Assembly (NCBI GenBank): GCA_039583705.1
Contig: JAVKSM010000024.1
Coordinates: 1 to 30,859 of the forward strand
Direction of reading: 5' to 3'
Origin: JAVKSM01 sp039583705
Lineage (GTDB): Bacteria; Actinomycetota; Actinomycetes; Mycobacteriales; Pseudonocardiaceae
Length of the DNA: 30,859 nt
The position numbers were made by a program, and so were the translations under genes. A model generated the notes under the pieces. It was not told where the DNA came from. It ran no database searches and saw only the letters and a list, made by a program, of their open reading frames with translations. Positions 9,244 to 15,925 of this stretch are shown piece after piece (position 1 is the stretch's first letter; the number at the start of each line of letters is the position of its first letter).

Positions 9244-9645
9244 TCATGTCGTGTCGAACACGATGTCCGAGCAGGCGTCCGGGTACGCCTGAATATTGAC
9301 GCAGACGACGTAGTCGATCGCCAAGCCCTTCGGCAGGTTGAGGGGCAGTACTCCTTCTGTATTGCAGCCGCCGCTCCACTCCCACCGCTGGACGCCTGAG
9401 CCGGCGTCCCACCTGATGTAGACCGAGTGTCCGTCGCAGGAGGTGTCGCTGAGATGGAAGGTGTCGTTGTAGGAGTTGAAGAAGACGTGGCCGCGTTGGA
9501 TACCCCCGGCGTAGACGTCTGCGCCGCTGTTCGCCAGCGCGGACCCCGCGTTGCCGAGCATTGCGACGGACAGGGCCATACCCGCAAGCCCGGCGCGCAG
9601 CGCGCACCGGCGCACGCTGCTCATGGTTGATTTCATCGTCCTCAT
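9244..9645 (-). CDS. Small secreted protein of unknown function
   Basis: A 133-aa precursor if the ATG at 9645 is used; ATG 9636 (preceded by GAGGACG) and ATG 9624 are alternatives. A basic segment, a hydrophobic stretch (about residues 17-31) and an A-L-A site at residue 38 form a signal peptide. The roughly 95-residue mature part is aromatic- and Asn/Asp-rich (F-F-N-S-Y-N-D-T-F-H-L-S) with four cysteines that could make two disulfides. I do not recognise the family. It is first in a two-gene unit with the I36-like protein and divergent from a PadR regulator, whose operators sit in the shared upstream region. Confidence 0.7.
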   Translation of the reverse strand: MRTMKSTMSSVRRCALRAGLAGMALSVAMLGNAGSALANSGADVYAGGIQRGHVFFNSYNDTFHLSDTSCDGHSVYIRWDAGSGVQRWEWSGGCNTEGVLPLNLPKGLAIDYVVCVNIQAYPDACSDIVFDTT

Positions 9646-9711
9646 GTCACTGTCAACCTTCCCCTTGCTCGCGGGTTGCCCACTGGCGTCCCATGGGATC
9701 CCCCGATGTTG

Positions 9712-9724
9712 CTCCCGACGGGAG
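9712..9724. promoter_or_regulatory. PadR-type operator, upstream copy
   Basis: CTCCC-GAC-GGGAG, a perfect 5-bp inverted repeat with a 3-base spacer. Its centre is 27 bases from that of the second, stronger copy. Same core as the downstream site, so probably the same protein binds both. Confidence 0.5.
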
Positions 9725-9736
9725 TATGCAAGAGAG

Positions 9737-9753
9737 TACTCCCGAAGGGAGTA
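9737..9753. promoter_or_regulatory. PadR-type operator, downstream copy
   Basis: TACTCCC-GAA-GGGAGTA is a perfect 7-bp inverted repeat. It overlaps a candidate -10 (TAGTGT, 9752-9757) that lies 6 bases ahead of the PadR GTG start. This predicts a leaderless message repressed by its own product. Confidence 0.6.
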
Positions 9754-9763
9754 GTGTCAAGCG

Positions 9764-10450
9764 GTGCCCGCGCCCACCCCAGACCTGACGACCACCAACC
9801 ACGCACTGCTCGGCCTGCTCGCGCTGCGCCCGCACTCGGCCTATGAGCTGACCGGACAGATGCGGCGCGTGCTGCGGTTCGTCTGGCCCCGCGCCCAGAG
9901 CAAGATCTACGAGTCGGCGAAGCGGCTGGTCGCCGCCGGCTACGCGACCGCGGAGCGGCAAGCAGTGGGGCGGCGGCACCGCACTGTCTACACGATCGCC
10001 CCGGACGGTCGGCGGGCGCTGGCGCAGTGGCTACGGACACCCGGCGGGGCGCCGGCCCTGGAGTTCGAGGGCGCGGTGAAACTGCTCTTCGCCGACCTGG
10101 CGGACCGGGAGGACGCGCTGGCCACGCTGGCGGAGATCCGCGCCTGGGCGGACGAGATCCAGCAGTTCGGCGCCGCCATCGGCCGGGAGATCCTGGCGAC
10201 CGACGGCGGCCCCTACCCGGAGCGACTGCACGTCAACGCGCTCATCGCGGAATTGCTGTGGCGGCACTCCGAGGCGATCAGATCCTGGGCAGCCTGGGCC
10301 ACCGACCAAGTGCTCACCTGGCGCGGCTCCGGGCCCCAACCCCAGCGCAGCGCCGCCGACCTCGGCGTCTACCGGCGCCTGGCCGAGCAGGTCGCGGCAC
10401 GTGCCCAGCCTGCGGAGCAGGGGGAAGCCGAGCGCCGGGAGCAGGCGTGA
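9764..10450 (+). CDS. PadR-family transcriptional regulator
   Basis: A 228-aa protein starting at GTG 9764. Residues 9-90 form the PadR winged helix (N-H-A-L-L-G-L-L-A-L-R-P-H-S-A-Y-E-L at the start, then YESAKRLVAAGYATAER and YTIAPDGRRALAQWL). The C-terminal part, with L-F-A-D-L-A-D-R-E-D and a run of helices, is the usual dimerisation arm. PadR proteins are repressors often released by phenolics, drugs or other small ligands; the ligand here is unknown. Two matching inverted repeats lie directly upstream and suggest autoregulation. The neighbouring divergent secreted-protein genes are the likeliest other target. It converges on rsgA with a 15-base gap. Confidence 0.88.
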   Translation: MPAPTPDLTTTNHALLGLLALRPHSAYELTGQMRRVLRFVWPRAQSKIYESAKRLVAAGYATAERQAVGRRHRTVYTIAPDGRRALAQWLRTPGGAPALEFEGAVKLLFADLADREDALATLAEIRAWADEIQQFGAAIGREILATDGGPYPERLHVNALIAELLWRHSEAIRSWAAWATDQVLTWRGSGPQPQRSAADLGVYRRLAEQVAARAQPAEQGEAERREQA

Positions 10451-10465
10451 GCCCGGACGCCCCGG

Positions 10466-11425
10466 TCAGCAGGCCCGCAACGCCGCCAGCACCCGGCGGA
10501 GGGCGGCCAGCCGCTCCGGTGCCAGCCCACCGGCAGCCACCAGCGCGTCGAGCGCGCACTCCGGGTCGGCCGGCGGGCCAAGGTGCCCGCAGCCGCGGGG
10601 ACAGCCCGCGACCGCGCCGGCCAGGTCGCCGAACGCGGACACCACGTCGTCCGCGCTGACGTGCGCCAACCCGAACGAGCGCACCCCCGGCGTGTCGACC
10701 ACCCACCCACCCCCGGGCAGCGGCAGCGCCACCGCCGCGCTGGTCGTGTGGCGCCCCTTCCCGACGCCGGACACCTCGCCCACCGTCCGCAGCGCGTCCG
10801 GCACCAGCCGGTTGACCAGCGTCGACTTGCCCACCCCGGACTGCCCGACCAGCGCGGAGACCCGCCCGGCGAGCACCTCCCGCAGCTCGACGGGATCCCG
10901 GTCGTGGCGGGTGACGACCACCGCCAGGTCGAGCGCCCGGTAGACCGCCAGCACCTCCTCGGGGCCGGCCAGGTCGGACTTCGTCAGGCACAGCACCGGT
11001 GCGAGGCCGCCGGCGTAGGCGGCGACGAGGCAACGGTCGACGAACCCCAGCCGGGTCGGCGGGTCGGCGAGCGCGGTGACGATCACGAGCTGCGAGGCGT
11101 TCGCGACCACCACCCGCTCGTAGGGGTCGGTGTCGTCGGCGGTGCGGCGCAGCACGCTGCTACGCGCCTGGACCCGGACGATCCGGGCGAGCGTGTCCGG
11201 CGCGCCCGAGAGGTCCCCGACGAGCCCGACCCGGTCGCCGACCACCACCGGGGTGCGGCCCAGCTCCCGTGCCCGCATCGCCACCACCCGGCGCGACGCG
11301 CCGTCGTCGGGCACGCACGTCCAGCGCCCCCGGTCCACCGTGACCACCATCGCGTGCTCGGCGTCGGCGTGCTCGGGGCGACGCTTGCTGCGGGGCCGCG
11401 AGCCACGCCCAGGCCGCACCCGCAC
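10466..11425 (-). CDS. rsgA: Ribosome small-subunit-dependent GTPase RsgA
   Basis: A circularly permuted GTPase that helps the 30S subunit mature. The motifs appear in the permuted order: G4 as T-K-S-D in CLTKSDLAG, G1 GQSGVGKST, G3 DTPG in VVDTPGVRSFGL, followed by a Cys/His zinc domain (GCPRGCGHLG, then P-E-C-A-L). The start is uncertain. GTG 11425 begins VRVRPGRGSRPRSKRRPEH, but the conserved family segment D-Y-D-E-S-D just upstream is also in frame, with no ATG, GTG or TTG close above it; a CTG at 11470, overlapping the aroA stop and preceded by GGGAG, could serve. It lies immediately downstream of aroA, as in mycobacteria, although there the two are arranged differently. Confidence 0.88.
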   Translation of the reverse strand: MRVRPGRGSRPRSKRRPEHADAEHAMVVTVDRGRWTCVPDDGASRRVVAMRARELGRTPVVVGDRVGLVGDLSGAPDTLARIVRVQARSSVLRRTADDTDPYERVVVANASQLVIVTALADPPTRLGFVDRCLVAAYAGGLAPVLCLTKSDLAGPEEVLAVYRALDLAVVVTRHDRDPVELREVLAGRVSALVGQSGVGKSTLVNRLVPDALRTVGEVSGVGKGRHTTSAAVALPLPGGGWVVDTPGVRSFGLAHVSADDVVSAFGDLAGAVAGCPRGCGHLGPPADPECALDALVAAGGLAPERLAALRRVLAALRAC

Positions 11426-11466
11426 GTCGGACTCGTCGTAGTCCCTGGCGCCCTGCCCGGAAGGAG

Positions 11467-12780
11467 TCAGCCCACCGCTCCCGCCAGCATCGCGGTCCAG
11501 GTGCCCGGGAAGTCCGGCAGCGTCTTCGAGGTCGCCCTGATGTCGTCCACCACCACCCCGGGCACGACGAGCCCGAGGATCGCCCCGGCCGTCGCCATCC
11601 GGTGGTCGGCGTGGGCGCGCCACAGCCCGCCGGCCAGCCGTGCCGGCCGGATCACCAGCCCGTCGGCCGTCTCGGTGGCGGACCCGCCCAGGGCGGTGAT
11701 CTCGGCGGCGAGTGCGGCGAGCCGGTCTGTCTCGTGCCCGCGCAGGTGCGCGACGCCCCGCAGCCGCGACGGCGAGGACGCGAGCGCGGCGAGCGCCGCC
11801 ACCGTGGGGGTGAGCTCGCCGACGTCGTGCAGGTCGACGTCCACACCGGACAGTTCGGCCGGACCGCGCACGCTCAGGCCGTTGCCCGACAACACGGTCG
11901 CGCACCCCATGAGTTCCAGGATCGACCGGATCGCGTCGCCGGCCTGTGTGGTGCGCGCCGGCCAGCCGGGCACGGTCACCGACCCCTCGGTGACCGCGGC
12001 CGCGGCCAGGAACACGCTCGCGTTGGACAGGTCGGGCTCGACCTCCCAGTCCCGCACCGCGACCGACCCCGGCTCGACCCGCCAGGTGTGGGGGTCCAGG
12101 GCCTCGACTGCGACGCCGGCGCCGCGCAGCATCGCGACGGTCATCTCCACGTGCGGGAGCGACGGGACGGGCTCACCGGAGACCGCACGGTGGCGGACGG
12201 TCACGCCGTTGTCGTAGCGCGCAGCGGAGAGCAGCAGCCCGGAGACGAACTGCGAGGACTCCGACGCGTCGAGCGTCACCACCCCACCGGGCACCGAACC
12301 GCGGCCGTGCACGACGAACGGCAGCGCGTCACCGTCGACAGCGCAGCCCAGGGCGCGCAGCGCCTCCAGCACCGTCGACATCGGACGCTCCCGGGCGCGG
12401 GTGTCGCCGTCGAAGCGCACCGGTCCGGGCGCCAGCGCCGCGGCCGGCGGGACGAACCGCATGACGGTGCCCGCCAGCCCGCAGTCCACCACACCGCCGC
12501 CGCGCAGCCCGTCGTGGTGGCCGACCAGCGCCGTCGTGCCTTCCAGGACCACCGGGACACCCAGCGCCGCCAGCGCGCCGAGCATGAGCGTGGTGTCGCG
12601 CGCGGCCGGCACCCCGCGCACCGCCGCGGCGCCGCCGGACAGCGCGGCGAGCAGCAGGGCGCGGTTCGTCATCGACTTGGAGCCGGGCACCCGGACGACG
12701 CCCCGCACCGGAGCCGTCGCGATCGGGGCCGGCCAAGGGGACACGGTCGACGTCACGCTGGACGTGGTCACGTGGGACAT
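11467..12780 (-). CDS. aroA: 3-phosphoshikimate 1-carboxyvinyltransferase (EPSP synthase)
   Basis: A 437-aa enzyme of normal length that joins PEP to shikimate-3-phosphate, the sixth step of the shikimate pathway. Visible signatures are PGSKSMTNRALLLAAL (about 32-47) at the substrate site, the D-C-G-L-A-G-T-V-M-R-F loop, the R-P-M-S segment, S-S-Q-F-V-S-G-L-L, the catalytic Asp region DVGELTPTVAALAAL and the second signature LRGHETDRLAAL, plus HADHRMATAGAILGL near the end. The ATG 12780 start has no obvious ribosome-binding site. A TATCGT -10-like hexamer (12815-12810, minus strand) lies in the 41-base spacer shared with the SRAP gene. Confidence 0.95.
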   Translation of the reverse strand: MSHVTTSSVTSTVSPWPAPIATAPVRGVVRVPGSKSMTNRALLLAALSGGAAAVRGVPAARDTTLMLGALAALGVPVVLEGTTALVGHHDGLRGGGVVDCGLAGTVMRFVPPAAALAPGPVRFDGDTRARERPMSTVLEALRALGCAVDGDALPFVVHGRGSVPGGVVTLDASESSQFVSGLLLSAARYDNGVTVRHRAVSGEPVPSLPHVEMTVAMLRGAGVAVEALDPHTWRVEPGSVAVRDWEVEPDLSNASVFLAAAAVTEGSVTVPGWPARTTQAGDAIRSILELMGCATVLSGNGLSVRGPAELSGVDVDLHDVGELTPTVAALAALASSPSRLRGVAHLRGHETDRLAALAAEITALGGSATETADGLVIRPARLAGGLWRAHADHRMATAGAILGLVVPGVVVDDIRATSKTLPDFPGTWTAMLAGAVG

Positions 12781-12821
12781 GATGGCATCGGCCGCGAGGC
12801 AACCGTGCCACGATAAAACCC

Positions 12822-13565
12822 GTGTGTGGCAGGTACGCCTCGACGAAGAGCCCCGCGGCGCTCGCCGAGGAGTTCGACGCCCTCGACGACACCGCCGGGA
12901 ACGCCCCCGGGCCCGACCACAACGTGGCCCCGACCAAGCCCGTGATCAGTGTGGTGACGCGCCACCCGCGGGATCCCGAGGGCCGCGCGGACCCGAGGAC
13001 GACCGTGCGCAGCCTGCGGGTGATGCGGTGGGGCCTGGTGCCCTCCTGGGCCGGCGACCCCGCGATCGGCTCCCGGATGGTCAACGCCCGGGCCGAGTCC
13101 GCTGCCAGCCGGCCCGCGTTCCGCCGGCCGCTGGCGCGCCGACGGTGCCTGCTGCCGGCGGACGGCTGGTACGAGTGGAAGCGGGAGGGACGCGCCAAGC
13201 AGCCCTACTACCTGACCGGGGGCGCCTCGCCACTGGCGCTGGCCGGGCTGTGGGAGACCTGGCGGGGGCGGGACGCACCCGAGGACGAGCCGCCGTTGCT
13301 GAGCTGCGCGGTGCTCACCACCGCCGCGGTAGGGCGGCTGACCGGGATCCACGACCGGATGCCGCTGGTGCTGCCCCGGTCCGCCTGGGCCGCCTGGCTC
13401 GACCCCGACCGCGAGGACGTCGCCGACCTGCTCGTCCCGCCATCGGCCGCCCTCGTCGACGGCCTCGAGCCGCGGCCGGTGTCCCCGCTGGTCAATGACG
13501 TCCGGCGGAACGGTCCCGAGCTCATCGAGCCGGCCGAGCCGGTCCTCACGCTGGACCTCGGGTGA
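12822..13565 (+). CDS. SRAP-domain protein (YedK/HMCES family)
   Basis: A 247-aa protein that protects abasic sites in single-stranded DNA by forming a covalent link through its N-terminal cysteine. GTG 12822 is fixed by this chemistry because it places Cys at position 2 (MCGRYAS). Other active-site elements are visible: N-A-R-A-E-S (Asn and Glu), the DGWYEW segment with its Glu, and the H-D-R-M-P motif with the His. AWLDP and VSPLVNDVRRNGPELIEP complete the fold. There is no clear ribosome-binding site, and a GATAAA element 4 bases before the GTG hints at a leaderless message. It is divergent from aroA and overlaps the next gene by GTGA. Confidence 0.93.
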   Translation: MCGRYASTKSPAALAEEFDALDDTAGNAPGPDHNVAPTKPVISVVTRHPRDPEGRADPRTTVRSLRVMRWGLVPSWAGDPAIGSRMVNARAESAASRPAFRRPLARRRCLLPADGWYEWKREGRAKQPYYLTGGASPLALAGLWETWRGRDAPEDEPPLLSCAVLTTAAVGRLTGIHDRMPLVLPRSAWAAWLDPDREDVADLLVPPSAALVDGLEPRPVSPLVNDVRRNGPELIEPAEPVLTLDLG

Positions 13566-14173
13566 CGACGCTGGAGATCGGCACCCCGCACGGGCCGGCC
13601 CGGGCGTGGCTGCACTGCGCGCCCGAGGGAACCGCGGTACTGCTGCTCGGGCACGGGGCCGGCGGTGGGGTCGAGGCGCCGGACCTGGTCGCCGTGGCGC
13701 GGGCGGCAACCGCGGTCGGCGTGCACGTCGCACTGGTCGAGCAGCCCTACCGGGTAGCTGGCCGGCGAGTCCCGGCGTCGGCTCGGCAGTTGGACGTGGC
13801 CTGGCTGGCGGTCGCCGACCACCTCGGGCGTCGGCCGTTCGACGACCTGCCCCAGGTCTTCGGCGGCCGTTCCTCCGGCGCCCGGGTGGCGTGCCGCACC
13901 GCCGCCGACGGTGACGCCACGGCCGTGCTCTGCCTGGCCTTCCCGGTCCACCCACCGGCCCGCCCCGGTCACAGCCGGATCGACGAACTCGACGGGGTGA
14001 GTGTGCCGGTGCTCGTGGTCCAGGGCGAGCATGACCCGTTCGGGCGCCCGGAGCCGGCGCCGCACCGGGAGGTGCTGCTGCTGTCTGGGGACCACTCGCT
14101 GCGGGTGAGCGCGCCCGCCGTTGGCCGCGCGGTCAGCGAGTGGCTGTGTCGGGTGCTGCGGCCGCTGGGATGA
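13562..14173 (+). CDS. Alpha/beta hydrolase of the KANL3/Tex30 type
   Basis: A 203-aa protein whose GTG start overlaps the SRAP stop (GTGA), so it is translationally coupled. It has the alpha/beta hydrolase order: a LLLGHGAGGG oxyanion segment (about residue 28), nucleophile Ser in G-G-R-S-S-G-A-R, Asp in GEHDPFG and His in SGDHSL near the C-terminus. The family includes dienelactone-hydrolase-like enzymes of unknown substrate. Coupling to a DNA-damage protein is a positional fact, but a shared role is not shown. Confidence 0.82.
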   Translation: MTTLEIGTPHGPARAWLHCAPEGTAVLLLGHGAGGGVEAPDLVAVARAATAVGVHVALVEQPYRVAGRRVPASARQLDVAWLAVADHLGRRPFDDLPQVFGGRSSGARVACRTAADGDATAVLCLAFPVHPPARPGHSRIDELDGVSVPVLVVQGEHDPFGRPEPAPHREVLLLSGDHSLRVSAPAVGRAVSEWLCRVLRPLG

Positions 14174-14210
14174 GACCGCTGGGATGAGCCGGGCAGCCGC
14201 CGCGTCGGCG

Positions 14211-14236
14211 GGAATCCCGTCACCGGCCGCGACGTT
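14211..14236 (+). promoter_or_regulatory. SigR-type autoregulatory promoter
   Basis: GGAAT (14211-14215), 18 bases, then GTT (14234-14236), with an extra G before GGAAT. This is exactly the SigR/SigH consensus known from Streptomyces and mycobacteria, and it lies directly upstream of the sigR gene. It would start RNA near 14243. Confidence 0.7.
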
Positions 14237-14291
14237 GTGCTGACCGCACGCAGGTGCCCATGACCCGCAGTGTCCACGACCAAGAGGTGCG

Positions 14292-14471
14292 ATGCCCCCG
14301 GCCACCCTCCCCCGGAACTCGGCGTCCCGGAGCCCGGCGTCCCGGACCAGGACCAGCGGCCCACCGGCGACCAGCGGCCCAAAGGCGGGCCGGCGCGGCC
14401 CGGGCCGCGTATCGTGGCCCGCGACCGACGTCGTCACCGCCGTGCCCCAGGCGCGGCTCGAAGGGAGCCTG
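14292..14471 (+). other. Possible N-terminal extension giving a longer SigR isoform
   Basis: From ATG 14292, preceded by AAGAGGTGCG (a usable ribosome-binding site), the reading frame is open into sigR and would add 60 residues (MPPATLPRNSASRSPASRTR at its start) ahead of the GTG at 14472. The candidate SigR promoter ends 55 bases upstream of this ATG. Streptomyces coelicolor is known to make an extended, unstable SigR' isoform from its SigR-dependent promoter. The extension is low-complexity, so non-coding leader is the alternative. Confidence 0.4.
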
Positions 14472-15125
14472 GTGCCCGGCGCCACCACGCCCGCACGGGC
14501 CGAGACCGCGGAGCAGCGGGTCGCGCGCTTCGAGCGCGACGCCCTGCCGATGGTGGACCAGCTCTACGGCGCGGCGCTGCGGATGACCCGCAACCCCGCC
14601 GACGCCGAGGACCTCGTGCAGGAGACCGTCCTCAAGGCGTTCGCGGCGTTCGAGTCCTTCGCGGAGGGCACCAACCTCAAGGCGTGGCTCTACCGGATCC
14701 TCACCAACACCTACATCAACGGCTACCGCAAGCGGCAGCGCCAGCCGCAGCAGCAGCCGACTGAAGAGATCACTGACTGGCAGCTCGCCCAAGCCGGTGA
14801 GCACAGCTCGACGGGCCTGCGCTCGGCGGAGGTCGAGGCGATGGACCGGCTGCCCGACTCCGATGTCAAGGAAGCCCTGCAGGCCCTTCCCGAGGATTTC
14901 CGGATGGCGGTCTACCTCGCCGACGTCGAGGGGTTCGCCTACAAGGAGATTGCCGAGATCATGGGCACCCCGATCGGCACCGTGATGTCGCGGCTGCACC
15001 GCGGCCGGCGCCAGTTGCGCGAACTGCTCACCGACGTCGCCCGCGACCGCGGCTTCCTGCGCGCTGCACCGGACGACGCCGCCGCCCTGGGTGCTGCCGA
15101 GTCGGATGCGGGGGTGACGAGGTGA
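14472..15125 (+). CDS. sigR: Thiol-stress ECF sigma factor SigR/SigH
   Basis: A 217-aa group-4 sigma factor from GTG 14472, with AAGGGAG 4 bases upstream. Region 2 (MVDQLYGAALRMTRNPADAE, then DLVQETVLKAF and GTNLKAWLYRILTNTYINGY) binds the -10 element and core enzyme. Region 4 (LPEDFRMAVYLADVEGFAYK, then EIAEIMGTPIGTVMSRLHRG) reads the -35. Identity of motif order and of the DWQLA and STGLRSAE linkers to Streptomyces SigR and mycobacterial SigH is strong. Under disulfide stress it drives thioredoxin, mycothiol and proteolysis genes. Its stop overlaps the rsrA start (GTGA), and a matching autoregulatory promoter lies at 14211-14236. Confidence 0.95.
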   Translation: MPGATTPARAETAEQRVARFERDALPMVDQLYGAALRMTRNPADAEDLVQETVLKAFAAFESFAEGTNLKAWLYRILTNTYINGYRKRQRQPQQQPTEEITDWQLAQAGEHSSTGLRSAEVEAMDRLPDSDVKEALQALPEDFRMAVYLADVEGFAYKEIAEIMGTPIGTVMSRLHRGRRQLRELLTDVARDRGFLRAAPDDAAALGAAESDAGVTR

Positions 15126-15457
15126 GCTGCGGGGAGCCGCACGAGACCGACTGCTCCGAGGTGCTCGCGCAGGTGTGGCTCTTTCTCGACCACGAATGCG
15201 ACGAGGAGTGCCGGGCACTGCTCGAGCAGCACCTGGAGGAGTGCAGCCCGTGCCTCGCCAGGTACGGCTTGGAGGAAAAGCTCAAGGCCCTGCTGGCCCG
15301 CAAGTGCGGCGGCGAGCACGCGCCCCAGGGGCTGCGCCGCCGGTTGCGGGAGCAGATCCGTCAGACGGTGCTCGAGCAGGCCGAGGTGACCGTCGAGCGC
15401 TCCCCGACCGGGACCAGGGTCGAGGTCCGCACGACGCGGATCGAGCACCGGCACTAG
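15122..15457 (+). CDS. rsrA: Redox-sensing zinc anti-sigma factor RsrA
   Basis: A 111-aa anti-sigma factor whose GTG overlaps the sigR stop. Its zinc ligands occur at the same residue numbers as in Streptomyces RsrA: C11, H37, C41 and C44, the last three in HLEECSPC. Additional cysteines are C3, C26, C30 and one near residue 62 (A-R-K-C-G-G-E-H). In the family, reduced RsrA holds SigR; oxidation forms a disulfide, zinc leaves and SigR is freed. The basic C-terminal tail (R-R-R-L-R-E-Q-I-R) is family-like. It converges on the bL37 gene, 8 bases away. Confidence 0.94.
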   Translation: MSCGEPHETDCSEVLAQVWLFLDHECDEECRALLEQHLEECSPCLARYGLEEKLKALLARKCGGEHAPQGLRRRLREQIRQTVLEQAEVTVERSPTGTRVEVRTTRIEHRH

Positions 15458-15465
15458 TCGGCGGG

Positions 15466-15540
15466 TCAGGCGTTGGGACGCTTGCCGTGGTTAGGGCCGC
15501 GCTTCTTGCGGTCGCGGCGCTTGCGGGCTCGTTTGGACAC
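15466..15540 (-). CDS. Small ribosomal protein bL37
   Basis: Only 24 residues (start GTG 15540: a Ser-Lys-Arg-Ala-Arg-Lys-Arg-Arg-Asp-Arg-Lys-Lys-Arg core and the end GPNHGKRPNA). It closely matches the actinobacterial bL37 protein first seen in the Mycobacterium smegmatis 50S subunit, which is similarly basic and ends NHGKRPN. It is too short for most gene finders. It lies between rsrA (tail-to-tail) and the biotinyl protein gene (divergent, 65-base spacer), the region where mycobacteria carry it too. Confidence 0.85.
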   Translation of the reverse strand: MSKRARKRRDRKKRGPNHGKRPNA

Positions 15541-15605
15541 GGCGCCCAGTGTGCCACGCCCACCGCGCGCGCTGGAGCGAACCCCAGGCGTGGTTGGATG
15601 GCGCG

Positions 15606-15821
15606 GTGGCCGAGGAGATCCGTGCCGAGATGGTGGCGAACGTCCTCAAGGTCGTCGTCAGCGAGGGCGCGAGGGTGTCGGACGGCGACACGCTCGTCCT
15701 GCTGGAGTCGATGAAGATGGAGATCCCCGTCATCACCGAGGTGGACGGCACAGTGGTCGCGGTCGCGGTCACCGAAGGCGATGTCGTCCAAGGGGGCGAC
15801 TTGATCGCCGTCGTCGAGTGA
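15606..15821 (+). CDS. Biotin/lipoyl-attachment domain protein (TB7.3-like)
   Basis: A 71-aa single biotinyl domain from GTG 15606. It contains the biotinylation motif ESMKMEIP with the acceptor K37 and the flanking beta-hairpin pattern (VLKVVVSEGARVSDGD and AVTEGDVVQGGDLIAVVE). It resembles Rv3221c (TB7.3), encoded in the same place near rshA in M. tuberculosis. Such free biotinyl domains act as carboxyl carriers of acyl-CoA or transcarboxylase systems, but the partner is unknown. GTG 15606 is chosen because the residues upstream do not look like the family. Confidence 0.9.
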   Translation: MAEEIRAEMVANVLKVVVSEGARVSDGDTLVLLESMKMEIPVITEVDGTVVAVAVTEGDVVQGGDLIAVVE

Positions 15822-15836
15822 GCTCGTCGAGTGAGC
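15811..15836 (+). repeat. 13-bp tandem duplication at the biotinyl-protein stop
   Basis: TCGTCGAGTGAGC occurs twice in tandem (15811-15823 and 15824-15836). The first copy spans the stop codon, so the duplication leaves the protein unchanged. A minor slippage product. Confidence 0.6.
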
Positions 15837-15865
15837 TCAGGGCGAGTGACCTCACCCATGACAAG

Positions 15866-15898
15866 GGGCCTGGTGCCGGTGGACCCGACACCAGGCCC
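15866..15898. terminator. Bidirectional hairpin terminator between the biotinyl protein gene and whiB1
   Basis: GGGCCTGGTG (15866-15875) and CACCAGGCCC (15889-15898) form a perfect 10-bp stem around a 13-base loop, lying between two converging genes. There is no clear U-tract, which is normal for GC-rich actinobacteria. Confidence 0.7.
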
Positions 15899-15925
15899 GC
15901 TGGCTCGGTGCTCCTGCAGGCTGCG

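Noticed and set aside
9689..9698. Palindrome TCCCATGGGA between the PadR and secreted-protein genes
   Set aside because: Only 10 bases with a simple composition, and it does not match the two PadR operators; likely chance.
10583..12217. A 544-codon plus-strand open frame across rsgA and aroA
   Set aside because: Antisense to both well-supported genes, low-complexity Pro/Ser/Thr/Arg content and no domain.
15482..15605. Reading the biotinyl protein from ATG 15549, 19 codons earlier
   Set aside because: The added residues are Trp/Arg-rich and unlike the family, whereas GTG 15606 gives the known TB7.3-type start.
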